64,000 nt of DNA from Glebionis coronaria. Its lineage: Eukaryota > Streptophyta > Magnoliopsida > Asterales > Asteraceae. This document shows, in pieces, positions 1 to 10,777 of the stretch. Positions within the stretch are counted from its first letter, which is position 1. Every line of letters begins with the position of its first letter. The notes under the pieces are model-generated. The model had not been told where the DNA came from. It searched no databases and was given only the letters and a program-made list of their open reading frames with translations. The stretch spans positions 620,001-684,000 of the forward strand of contig JANFOE010000055.1 in the NCBI GenBank assembly GCA_025667525.1. The letters are read 5' to 3'. A program made the translations under genes and the position numbers.

Positions 1-1040
1 GGACTCTGTACATGGGTGTTCCTCGAGTTTGAAGATGTTCGAAGGTTGTTGTTGGTGGGTTTGTAGATTTTCTTATATTGCTTCATAACGAAAGCCATTT
101 GTTGCTTGAATTCCCTATCCTTTTGAGCTATTTCTTCATCACTGTCTTCTTCGGATGATTGATCAGGTGTGGGTGATGGTGCTCTTGCAACTTCTTTGCC
201 TCGGGATCGTGTTGGAACATGTGACTTGGAGACAATGGATGATCGTGGTGATGATGATTGAGTAGAGTAGGTCTTTGAAGTACGGGAGTGATAATCTGGG
301 TAATGTTGAGTGGTAGACACCAAAGCAAGTGGATTGGAAATCTTGGCAACTCGTTCAGCTCGAAGTTCATTTGCCTCATTTTGAAATTGTTTCAAGATGT
401 CAAAGAGCTTGTGATATGAAACTTCGTCTAACTTTTGTTGTTGTTTCACCAAGGTGACAAACCATGTCCACTCTGGTTGAAGTTGCTGTAGAAATTGGAC
501 ATTGACTTGCAGGGTGGAAACTTGCAAGTTGTTTCGGGTCATATCATTCATCATCTTGTAGAATCGGGAGTAATAAGAATCAATTGATTCCCCATCCTTT
601 GATATAAACTTGCCAAAGTTCCAAAACATCTTAGTTTTCACATCTTGTTTGTTAAGTGATTCACCTTGTTGCAATCTTTCAATGGCCGTCCACATTTCTT
701 GAGCAGTAGGACATGCGTCAACCGTAGAGTAAATTTCATCTCCAATGCCACTGAGAATTAAGTAGATTGCTTCCTTCTCTGCATCAAACCACGCACGATT
801 CTCTGGGGTGAGGTCGGTCCTCTTTTCATCACGTTCATATGCGGGTTGTGCGTCACTTGTGTCTGTGGCTGGTACTGCAGGAACTTGAATCCGTGAGAGT
901 TTATAGGGTCCTTCTAAGATACATTGCCTTAAAGCATCACCGTTAGGTTTTGTGTCAAGGTAACGTATAAAACGGGATTGCCATTGATCATATCGACCCA
1001 ACACAAGCATTGGTGGTCTTTCTTTGTTACCTGCCACCAT
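1..1040 (-). CDS. Copia retrotransposon Gag (partial, runs off left edge)
   Basis: An open frame starts at the ATG read from 1040 on the minus strand and stays open to base 1, about 346 codons. It begins MVAGNKERPPMLVLGRYDQW and contains a UBN2/gag_pre-type region (residues ~15-230: 'QEMWTAIERLQQGE', 'SIDSYYSRFYKMMND', 'EWTWFVTLVKQQQ'), then a Ser/Thr-rich linker and an acidic stretch near 'SSEEDSDEEIAQKDREF'. This is the capsid-like Gag of a Ty1/Copia element, which packages the RNA in cytoplasmic particles. The zinc knuckle, protease and the rest of pol would lie left of the window. The frame has no stops, so this may be the best-preserved coding region here. The start was chosen because it is the first ATG in frame downstream of the primer-binding site and leader. 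Confidence 0.85.
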   Translation of the reverse strand, partial: MVAGNKERPPMLVLGRYDQWQSRFIRYLDTKPNGDALRQCILEGPYKLSRIQVPAVPATDTSDAQPAYERDEKRTDLTPENRAWFDAEKEAIYLILSGIGDEIYSTVDACPTAQEMWTAIERLQQGESLNKQDVKTKMFWNFGKFISKDGESIDSYYSRFYKMMNDMTRNNLQVSTLQVNVQFLQQLQPEWTWFVTLVKQQQKLDEVSYHKLFDILKQFQNEANELRAERVAKISNPLALVSTTQHYPDYHSRTSKTYSTQSSSPRSSIVSKSHVPTRSRGKEVARAPSPTPDQSSEEDSDEEIAQKDREFKQQMAFVMKQYKKIYKPTNNNLRTSSNSRNTHVQS

Positions 1041-2150
1041 TATGTTGTTGTTCGTCACACGATATTCTGCAGTAGAATCCATCTCAATATTCTCTGAAAT
1101 GATGAATCGAATGTGGATCTTGAGTAGTTGTGTTGTGATTGTTTGGTTGTTGAAATTCCAAAAATTGCGATTTTTTCTCAGCCCGACAATAAATTCCTCA
1201 GTCCGACAAAATGGTAGACATAAAAAATTTGTAATCACCAAATTTTGAAATTGAGCTAGAAATGTCCTAAAACTAGTATGGAAAATATTTGATTTTACTT
1301 GACCTAAAAATTTTAACTCTTTTTTTTTTTGATCTTCGTGTAAACGATATTCCGAAACTAGTCTAGATGGTGGCTAAGTCTAAAAAATACTCAAACAAAA
1401 TTTAGCTAAACATGTCATCGGAAAGAGCTCTAATCGGAATAACCTTGTCGGAATGACCTAATCGGAATACCCAAATCGGAATGGCCTAATCGGAATACCC
1501 AAATCAGAATGTGCTAATCGGAATACCAAAATCAGAATGTCCTAATCGGAATACCCAAATCGGAATGTGCTAATCGGAATACAAAATCGGAATGTCCTAA
1601 TCGGAATACCCAAATCAGAATGTGCTAATCGGAATACCCAAATCGGAATGTGCTAATCGGAATACAAAATCGGAATGTCCTAATCGAAATACCCAAATCG
1701 GAATGTGCTAATCGGAATACCCAAATCGGAATGTCCTAATCGGAATACACTTGTCGGAATGTCCTAATCGGAATGTGTTGTCGGAATGATGATCGGAAAA
1801 AGCTGGTCGGAATGTTGTTGAATAACCCTTGATCGGAAAGTCTAATCGGAATACAGATAGGAATGTTAAAACCCTTTTCCGATTGCACTGATCGGAATAT
1901 ATCCCACTTTTCCCGGACAAAACACAACCAATACATGATTTTAAGCCAAAAAATGATCAAAACACCCAAAAATTTTGTGGTTTTAGCCAAAGTAAATATA
2001 CCAAATCACTACTACAACTATGTAGAAGATGTAGATGAAGAAGTAGAGCACGGAAAACACAAAAAAAATTTGAATCCGAGATGATTTATGGATTAAATCA
2101 TTCGAATCAAATATAATAACAACAACCAATCACATATCTACCCCGTGGCG
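1041..2150 (-). other. Copia untranslated leader
   Basis: About 1.1 kb lies between the primer-binding site and the gag ATG, unusually long for a Copia leader. No convincing gene is present. Short frames in it come from the TCGGAAT repeat array. The stretch next to the primer-binding site (1900-2140) is AT-rich and unremarkable. Confidence 0.6.
1418..1895 (-). repeat. TCGGAAT (ATTCCGA) repeat array in Copia leader
   Basis: About 480 bp are made of a 14-bp word (ATCGGAAT plus six bases) that alternates in two versions, ATCGGAATGTGCTA and ATCGGAATACCCAA, giving a 28-bp higher-order period. Copies decay toward both ends (TTGTCGGAATGTCC, TGATCGGAAAG). On the element's coding strand it reads ATTCCGATTNGG. 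It lies in the transcribed leader between primer-binding site and gag. Confidence 0.85.
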
Positions 2151-2162
2151 ATTGATACCAAT
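2151..2162 (-). other. Copia primer-binding site (initiator tRNA-Met type)
   Basis: Read on the minus strand the first bases after the LTR are ATTGGTATCAAT. TGGTATCA matches the start of the usual plant Copia primer-binding site, complementary to the 3' end of initiator tRNA-Met. The match fades after eight bases. Confidence 0.65.
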
Positions 2163-2559
2163 TGTTGTCCCTAATATATGATGATATAATACACGAATTA
2201 AAGAAAGAAAGGAAGATATGAGATGAAATTTAGAGAGAGAAAGTAGTGAGAGAAACTAGAGAGAAAAAGGTTGGTTAAACTTGTGGAATATTAGATTAGA
2301 AGAAAAATGAAATAACCAACCCTCCTAACATGCTAGGAGGGTAGTATATATAGTCCACCCACATGCGGGCTTCTTTATGGACTATATGGTATGGGCCGGG
2401 CTTTCCTTTTGGGCTTTAGTTACTTATTAATGAACTTTAGCCTAAAGTTAAGCCCGTATAACACGACTAATATACTACCTATTACAACGTTCTAAAATAC
2501 GATATATAATAAACATATGACCGAGCATTCTTGTTTGGCTCAATATTTTGAGGCTAACA
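2163..2559 (-). mobile_element. 5' LTR of the minus-strand Copia element
   Basis: On the minus strand the block starts TGTTAGCC and ends GGACAACA directly before the primer-binding site, giving the TG...CA ends of an LTR, 397 bp. It holds a TATA box and a pyrimidine-rich, CTCTCT-rich leader. The other LTR is outside the window, so the duplication (candidate AATAT at 2560-2564) cannot be confirmed. Confidence 0.75.
2320..2352 (-). promoter_or_regulatory. LTR TATA box with adjacent stem-loop
   Basis: The minus strand carries TATATATA (2345-2352), then a perfect inverted repeat CCCTCCTA...TAGGAGGG (2320-2341), then GGTTGGTTA. The spacing puts the stem-loop at or just after the expected transcription start. 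A near-identical arrangement occurs in the solo LTR at 21496-23543. Confidence 0.6.
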
Positions 2560-2642
2560 AATATTATGTGACAAATTGATAATATGTGTAAGTAATATAC
2601 TAAATACTAATATAAGTAATTTATTTTATCAACGTATTCAAT

Positions 2643-3132
2643 ATGTTTTCCTATTTTCATCCCATCATCATATCAGATTCGGATCTAGAAAATATTTACC
2701 TTATGGATTTACCTAAACCATTAGTACTATCCCTTTCTACTAATAATAATAATTACCCTAACCCTCTATCTCTAGAAAATAATCCCCAACCAAATAATGA
2801 AAATGTACCTATTCTGCATTGTCAAACTTTTTCATCCCAAGCATCCAATAATATCCCAAATACCAAAATATATTTGTTGAGAAAATGGAGAATATGTTCA
2901 ACTATTTTAACGAAGTGCCTCCCAAGCGTATTGAAGATCTAGAATATGAAACTGAAGGATTTAAGTACGGAAGACGATAATGCAAGAGGAAATGGAAAAT
3001 ATTGAAAAGGATCTAATAAAATTAAGTAATGAGAACTATGAGTTACGAGATAAGCAAAGGTTGCATGATGACGAAATTACCTTAGCATGAGTAAGAATGG
3101 AAACAATGGAGAAGCTTATTGAAGATATTCAA
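2643..3132 (+). pseudogene. Decayed Gypsy Gag, N-terminal part
   Basis: An open frame reads MFSYFHPIIISDSDLENIYL and continues in Asn/Pro-rich sequence. After a frameshift near 2878 it continues as 'EKMENMFNYFNEVPPKRIEDLEY', then coiled-coil-like Lys/Glu-rich sequence to 'EKLIEDIQ'. It is cut at 3132 by a solo LTR and resumes at 6145. The downstream piece (6835-7620) has clear Gag features. Assigning this N-terminal part to the same protein is inferred from colinearity and the TTCAA duplication. Confidence 0.5.
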
Positions 3133-6100
3133 TGTAACATCCCATTTGGATAAATGGACCGTTACGTAATAATTATGGCGTGTCATCAAAGCATGCAAGG
3201 TAAATGTCTAAAACATTAAATGACCATAAAGGAAACCGGAAACAAACATCGGTTCCACCATAAGCTCAACACACAAATGCATAAGTATAGAATGTAAAGG
3301 AAAGGACTAAACAACGTCCAGCAAAGTAAAAGTATGTAAATGCATTAAAGAATAAAGAAGACTAGGCGCCTCATTCCATGCACGTACTCTTGTTTCCTAA
3401 CTTTGACCTTTAGTACCTGTTGTATTGGGACCTGGAAAGAAAAATACGAATGAGCAATACGCTTAGTGTGTGGATATATGACAATGAACGTAAAACATAA
3501 ACATAAGCAAGTAACAAAATGAAATGAATAAAAAGCTGAATAAGTGTATGTCCTGGAAAACCTGGTTTAAGCTTATAAGTCTGGTTTTATATTTCTGAAA
3601 AGACTTATGTTTAGTTTATTCTGAAATTGTATTTTTAATATGCCCGGAGCTCATATAGGTCAAGTTTTATCAACATGCATGAATACATAGAGGGGTGACC
3701 TCATCATGCAATTAGAGGGGTTGCCTCTAATTATGACAATATGAGCGGAGGGATCAGCTCCTGTAACAGATGCAAGGCGCACATCGCAGTTACCATGAAA
3801 TCACTACTACTTGTCCTAGGATGCACCCATCTTGTCCTAGGATGCACTCATTCGCCCCACATGATAATATTAACAAGGCCAAATGCTATAAAGTAACGCT
3901 GCGAGCAATCACTCTCACCGCAGAAGAGTAATTACACCGGTGCCTCTAGTGCTATGGCTATGGAACCCCCATAACTAGGTGAAACTGGCATGCATGTATA
4001 TAGCTCAGGCAATCTAAAATAGTCATAACATATACCGATATGTTTAAGACACTTAACTACTGGGGAAAACAAATGGCTGCAAACGGGGAATCCTAATATA
4101 CGAAAGATGTCCTTACTAAAAGACGGAATATCCGTACCTTATGTCCAGTAAATGAAGGCGAAAACGAACACGGAATATCACTCCGACTTCACGATAGCTA
4201 CATAATAAATGGCATGAATGAGTGTCTGTCGTACTTATACATACTTGTTATTTAGTTTACTTGACGTGTTCATACTTATTATACTTGTTCTTGTCTTGTC
4301 TTATTATTTCATGTTTAAATCGTGTGTTGCTTATAGTTTCATGTATTTTAGATTCATGTATTTCATGTTTTATATGTTATAGTACTTGTTATAACATAAT
4401 GAGTAACTTCCTAAAAATAGCAGGTTTCTGTATATAGAAACTTTCCAAAAATAGCAGGTTTCCATATATAGTAACTTTCCAAAAGAAGTAAGTGTCTAAA
4501 AATAGAAAGTTTCCTTATTTAGCATGTTTCTATAAATAGCATGTTACCATATTTAGTATGTTTACATATTTATCATGTTACCATTATTAGTATAATTCCA
4601 TAATTAACATGTTTCTATAATTAATATATTTCCATAATTAATCGTATGCTTATTAAATAAATAACTGATATAACATATAGTTTAACAAGCTTAAATTATG
4701 TCATGTATAATTATATTGTAAAGTTTAATAATAATAAATACTTAGGCTTAACTTATTATTATTAATTAATAATGTTATTCCATGTTATCATAAGTTATTA
4801 ATTAATAATTTTGCATGGTTAATAATATTAAACTTTACCTTAAAAGATTTAATTAATTAAGCTAAGTTTCAATTAATTAATCTAGTGTACATGAGTAATT
4901 AATTCATTAATTATTTTAACATAAGTTTATTTAAAAAAAATGAACATACAAAATAACATGATTTTATTTAAATAATTTATAACTTAAGTCATAACATAAA
5001 TTAAATTAATTAACATGTTTTTAGTTAAACCAAATTATAATTTAGTGCATAAGTGTTTTAGAAAAAGTTTAGCCAAACACCCCTTACGTGTTTTAGTGTT
5101 TAACCGAACTCCAAATGAAATCCCACCGAGACCGTGAGGTCTCGGCATTTCCTCGAAACCCACGCAACATCAAAGCCCCTTGGTTGCGGCTTGCGGCCGA
5201 ACACACAACAGCAGCCACCGCTGCTGTCGTGGCACCCCCTGCTGCGACAAACACCCCCACCGAGACCATACTTGGTCTCGGTACCCACTGGCTGGCCAAG
5301 TTCCCCACTGCTAGGATTCTTGGCTTGCGGTTGGTAGCAAAACAAACACCACCGCCACCCTTTGGTTACGGCTCGTGGTACCAAAACAAACGCTGACCCC
5401 TATGGGGTTACGACTGATGGAAACCAAATACCACCGAGACCCTACGTAGTCTCAGTTGTCGTGCGATTGGGACAAAACCAAACAACCAACCCGTATTTTG
5501 TTTTAATCTATAATGATTACATGTTTCTCTATGTTTTCATAATCAAGAACTTGAATAATTAATAATAATGATAAAGAAATCAATGGTTAAGGAATACCGA
5601 ATAAGCGTGATTAACAAGGTTTTAAATACGATCACATTACCGTAGAAAACAAAGATAAAAAATAATGAATCGTCCTTGTGGGTCTTGTTCGTCGCTGCGG
5701 CCAAAGAGAGAGGAAGAAGAAAAGATTTTTAGGGTTTTGTTATATTCTTGTGATATGTAATTTATGAAAATCCTGGAGCCTTATTTGTTTGCTATAACGA
5801 TTAATAATCGATTGGTCCATGGGCCCCCTTTTCTCTTTCTTTGGACGTCGACTAACACACATATACATACACATTCATTTATATTTCGTGTCTTAAATTA
5901 TTATCGTGTGTGTTCGTTTAATGCTCGTGTTTTATGTCTTGTATGTTTAAGTATTATACGTGAATACTCATCGTGCATTTATATTCATGTTTACCTACGT
6001 AATACTTATAATATTTAATTAATATACATAGCATTCGTATTAAATGTTCATGGTTCATGTCGTATATTAATTGATTAAAAAGTTTAAATTTAGCCGTAAA

Positions 6101-6144
6101 TTCGTGCATTTAATGATCTTAGGGTTTTTAAAGCGGGTTTTACA
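3133..6144 (-). mobile_element. Solo LTR of a Gypsy-like element, 3012 bp
   Basis: The block starts TGTAACATCCC and ends GGGTTTTACA on the plus strand, so both strands have TG...CA ends. It is flanked by a perfect 5-bp duplication, TTCAA (3128-3132 and 6145-6149). There is no primer-binding site, polypurine tract or internal coding sequence, as expected of a solo LTR left by LTR-LTR recombination. Orientation is inferred from likeness of its minus-strand start (TGTAAAACCCG) to the LTR at 47193-49753. It is AT-rich apart from a GC-rich island at 5100-5480. The short frames in it look fortuitous. Confidence 0.85.
5126..5455. repeat. Three GAGACC...GGTCTC stem-loops in a GC-rich island
   Basis: Three hairpins recur inside the solo LTR: CCGAGACC-GTGA-GGTCTCGG (5126-5145), CCGAGACC-ATACTT-GGTCTCGG (5260-5281) and a weaker third copy (5434-5455, one mismatch in the stem). 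Each is preceded by CCA or CCCA. Between them lie short variants of TTGGTTGCGGCTT and ACCAAAACAAAC. The island is strikingly GC-rich against the surrounding AT-rich LTR. Confidence 0.75.
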
Positions 6145-7620
6145 TTCAAGACGACACCAAGACAATATCAAAGGACTCTTAGCCATAATCAAAGATCTCA
6201 AGAAGAAGGAGTAAACCAGCTCAAAAATATTTCAGCTTCCCTAAAAGCCTTGTAAATATTTTAGCTTTCGGTTTTTTTTACTTTTATATAACAAAGAAGC
6301 TTGCTTATCCATCAACAAAGTGGATTGTTAATAAATAAAAGTTTCCTTTTCTTTCCTTTATTTGCATATCATTCTAGAAAAGTGTAATACTTGGCAAAGT
6401 ATAAGTCTTTAAAAGAATTATAGCAAAAGAAAGATATTATCTTAAACTAAAAAGGACTTCTCAAGTCTATTTGGTTAAAGAAAGTATTAATCTAAATAAA
6501 GGATAAATAACTTAGGAATCTTAAGACGAGTTAATAGTTACGTAGCCCTATAAACCTATTCCATAACCTTATACGATGTATCTTCAAATTTTTGGGAAAA
6601 TATGCTCGTAAAGCGTTGTATGTATACACATATGACAAATGCTTAATAAGACAAGTATAATTTGTCTTCTAATTTTAGAATGACACATTTAAAGACATCA
6701 ATATCTTCTACCCTAACTCCCAAAACACTTCAGTGAATAATTAACAATGGTGTTGTTGCAGCTTTGAAAATACCAACCTTCAAAATAGTAAGAAATATTA
6801 ATCCGCGGAAGACTATATAACTAGCCAGTTATATAAATTCCAAGGAATTCAAGATGCTATTGGTATTACTCATTGGATTGCCAGAACTGAGATGATTTTC
6901 TCCCAAAATGGTTGTGCTGGTGATCGTAAAGTGAAGCTTGGTGTCAGTACCTTAACTACTGAAGCATTGTCATGGTGGAATTACTATGCTGAACTTGTTG
7001 GTTTAGAAGAAGCCAATATGATTAAGTGGTTAGATTTTAAATGCCTTTTAATGAAACGATATTATCCATCAATAGAAATTGAGAAAGTTAAAAAGGAATT
7101 TTTCCATCTAGTAACACAAAAATAGATCTCCAAGCCTATTTGGGAAAATTTCAAGAGTTAGCAGAATTTTATCCTATCCCTAATTCGCAAAGGATGATGA
7201 AAGCTTTTATCAAAATATTCCCCCAAGGATTTATGAGAATGATTACTATTTCTAAACCCCACAGTTTAGAAGAAGCCATTAAAATTTCCCAGAAGTTGAT
7301 GGAACATGTAATTAGTCACAATCATGTGCTAGAAACAAATACCCTTAAACGTAAATTTAGCGAAGAAGAAGAATCTGCTGAAACCAAACCAAATCCCCTA
7401 AATTTTCCCTATGGTCCCTAATTTCCTTACTTAAATTACACCAATCCCAACTTAGTTAACTTTCCCACACCAATAAATAATTATGTTGGACTTCTTCCCC
7501 AATGTATGAAGTTCCTAGTACATTACAAAGGACATTACTACATCAAGTGCCAGAATTGCTACAAGATAGGTCATCAGACACGATATTGTTGGAGCAAGAC
7601 GAATTTTTTGATTTTTCCTA
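6145..7620 (+). pseudogene. Decayed Gypsy Gag, central and zinc-knuckle part
   Basis: Across the solo LTR the reading continues 'EDIQ/DDTK', soon meets stops, and an unrelated AT-rich stretch follows (about 6250-6790). From about 6835 a retrotransposon Gag domain is readable: 'FQGIQDAIGITHWIARTEMI', 'LTTEALSWWNYYAELVGLEE', 'LKRKFSEEEES'. A stop lies at 7123-7125 and a frame change follows. It ends with a zinc knuckle CQNCYKIGHQTRYC (C-x2-C-x4-H-x4-C, about 7549-7590) typical of Ty3/Gypsy Gag. No protease or polymerase follows, so this is a truncated relic of a chromovirus-like Gypsy element. Confidence 0.7.
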
Positions 7621-7719
7621 AGGTTATCGTATTTTGTAAAAAAAATAAGTGTGATGAACATACGTGGGTATTATCAATAAAATCCCTGAGTTTTGATTTC
7701 ATCTCTTAAGTGTTACCTA

Positions 7720-9625
7720 AACTACAACAACAACAAAAAAATTAATAAATGAAACACAAACAACAACAACAACCCCCTCCTTGGATGCCTTTGAGGGGTA
7801 TATATAGTCACACGACACCTAAACTATACATCGTTACCTAGTCTAGTCTATGCGTGTGTGAGTATGATAACTAATGAGAATTCTTAAATGTCGTCACATA
7901 AAGTGAATTTCCAACAAAAAAAAAGCCTAAAATGAGATTTTTCAATTTGTAAACCTCTAAAATAACTTAATTAAACTAAAAACTATTTTTAGAAAATTTA
8001 AAATTAATTAAAACTATTTAAAAATGATTAAAAACTATTAAAATATTAAAATAATCCTAAAAATTAATTGAATGATAAGAAAATTAAAATAAAAATTTTA
8101 AATATCCTAACTTAATGTATTGAACCTAAGAAAATGAAATAGTTGCAAAAATATTAAAAACAATTTTTAATAATAAAATATTAATAAAAATCCAAGAATT
8201 ATTAAAAATTCTAAAAACTTGCAAACTAGTTTAATTTTACCTAATTAAACAGAAAATGAAGTTGAAATTACAAAAATACCCCTAATGGGCCTCTAAATGG
8301 GCTAAAAGTCAAAACTGTCCAAGCTTAATGGGCTTTTTGGCCCAATAAGCAAAAAGTTAACCAAATAAGCTGAAAAGTTCCAGTCTAGCTTAAAATTTGA
8401 TTTTAAACACAAAACTCTAAAGGCCCAATAGCTGAAAGTGAGCTTATCACAGCTTAATAAGCAAACAACTTATTCTTAATGGGCTTCTTGGCCCATTAAG
8501 CCATAAGCAAATGCCATAAGCTGAAATTTGACACACATCCTTCTCTTGACCTTATAAAGCTGTATGTACAAAGAATATTTGAATAAGCCCAAGAAATAAG
8601 CCTGAAATAAGCAAAAGCTCTCTAAACAAAACGACAAAATAGTCGTTTTCGAGTTCTAGACCAATTCAAGGGCTGATTCTTTTTGCAAAATATTTCAAAT
8701 CACTTAGCTAAGCTTAACAATAAAAAAGATTTCAAATAAGCACACTGAATAAGCTAGAATAAGCAATAAGCTGTTTTGAAAAAGAAAAGTCAATTTGTTT
8801 TCTAGGCAAACTTAAAAGTCAAAGGATCCAAAGCTCCAGTTTAGTCAAATGGGACAAATAAGGAAGATTGATTACAAAAACAAAGTTGTTGCAAGTCTAA
8901 ATAAGCTATTATAGCTTATTGATAATAAGCTGTTCTTAAATTAACACTAGTAGTGGCTGGAAACAGTGGGAAGGGTTCCGACTGCTTGACTTTCTTGACT
9001 TGTTGTCTTTAGTGGACTTTTGTTGAATTCAATGGACAAAAAGGCACCCTTATAACCTGTGGGTTATAAGGAGTCAATAACAAGCAATAAATCACAAAAA
9101 CAACCAGCCATTTAGTACAATTAATTCAATTTATGCCCAGATATCGCACAGACATGAACATTAAGCAGATTTGATTAAATAAGCAGTTTAAGCAAGATTA
9201 GGCCAACCAAATTGAACCAAAAGCATGCACAAGCTATAATGATCTTAAATAAGCTTAAATAAACTTGTTTCATGCACTGAATCAAAGATTAGACCTAGAT
9301 TCAAGCCTAAGTTACATACTCATGAACAAATGATGAACACAAAATGACTTTGCTGATATACTTGACCATAGATCCAATTTTAAACCCTCAAATCTACTTA
9401 TCAGCTTACACACACTTTGTTTTTACACTTGTTAATCCTAAATAAGCATACACTCTAGGTGTTTCCAAGATTTTAGATCAAAACAGGCAAAATCAAAGTA
9501 GTTATAGCACAATCTTTAGATTTGATGTTCATAGCACAAGATATTCAGATAAAAGCATACAAACACCTTAACAATAGATAAATACCACAAACAAACCCTA
9601 AACACCTACCAAATTTAACAAATAC
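7720..9625. other. AT-rich non-coding stretch, possibly part of an older LTR
   Basis: No coding potential. From 7900 to 8280 it is very A/T-rich. From 8280 to 9480 the word AATAAGC or GCTTATT recurs often. The stretch lies directly left of the Athila insertion (duplication AATAC at 9621-9625), so before that insertion it was continuous with the old Athila-type LTR at 30544-32468 and may be that LTR's other part. No left boundary or matching duplication was found. Confidence 0.4.
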
Positions 9626-10768
9626 TGATGAGACTGTAGTTATACATAGTCTCATCGTCCAAATCGGGCTTAAAACGCTTAAAATATCATTAAAATACCC
9701 CAAAATATTCTTGTGTTTGTTCATTGTGTATTTTAGGTACGGATATCGAGAAAATGACAAAAAGATCACAAGAATCAATAAAAAACAAACACGAGAATTG
9801 AAGCCGCACAATGAACCGGGCCCGAAAGATGAATTTTCAAAAATACCCTTGAAGAATTGAAGATTGTCAAGTTTGGTCCTCCAAGTTTGAAGACTTGTCA
9901 TTTTATACCCTTGTAAAACTCTAAAATTACATTGTGGTCCCTAAGATGTCAAGAGTTTACACATTTGGTCCATGAAGAATTGCACAAGACCGAAGCCGAG
10001 ATTGCACTCAACGGAGCAAAACGGGAATTTTTGGATCGACTCGATAACATTTGAAGTCAAATTCAACGCCGAGACCCGACACTAGAACGAGCATTAAAAA
10101 ATCAACCTCGAAGCCAAAGTCTTTATTTAACGAACCCATCCGCACCCGTTTAACGGGCCGGGTCAACCCGTTTTTTCGATTTATTTAATAAAACCTCAAC
10201 ATATAAACAAAACCTTTGTATTATTCGGATATGTGGCCCATTTAAACCTATCACACCAATATATTACCAACCATTTTAGATTTGGGCCTCAGTGACACCA
10301 AGCCCTACAACGAAAATGTATACAAAGAAAAAAAAGGGGACTGTGTTTTCTTCATTTGAACTTCTGTTAAACAAAAAAAAAGATGTAGGGTTTCATCATT
10401 TATCCTAACAGCCTTTTTATCACAGTCACCATCCTTAACCCCCAAATCCACCATTATCATCTTAATCTCCCAAACCCTAATCCCTAATTTCTTCCCTCCC
10501 AAATCCATCACTTTCAAGACCCCACACCCATGTGAAGAAAACGAGCCAAGACAAAAAAAGAGCAGTGATCCCATGGCCTTTGTTGATTTCGTGTTCCCCA
10601 CAACAACCATCAACGTTCGAGATCACAACAAGTACACTTTCCATCACATGGAGCTCAGAAGAAGATTTCAAATTTCAGCATATTCTTATTTGGATCCAAA
10701 TATCCTTCAAGGGCTTTTAAGGGAATTCATATATTAGGGTTTTTAATCTAGAATCATCTATCTACTAG

Positions 10769-10777
10769 TATATAAGG
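10769..10777 (+). promoter_or_regulatory. Athila LTR TATA box (5' copy)
   Basis: TATATAAGG followed by AGGCTCCAAC. The motif and its surroundings are conserved at 27658-27666 in the 3' LTR. It is the best TATA candidate in the LTR and would set the U3/R boundary about 30 bp downstream. The assignment is by motif only. Confidence 0.5.

Noticed and set aside
1708..1990. Overlapping minus-strand frames rich in Phe, Arg and Ser-Asp
   Set aside because: They arise from the 28-bp TCGGAAT array.
5126..5281. Cloning-vector origin of the GGTCTC sites
   Set aside because: The sites are arms of natural hairpins within an LTR that has plant-type borders and a target duplication; no vector sequence is nearby.
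5093..5562. Several overlapping frames in a GC-rich island
   Set aside because: High GC removes stops on all frames; the hairpin repeats explain the sequence, and no frame has recognisable protein features.
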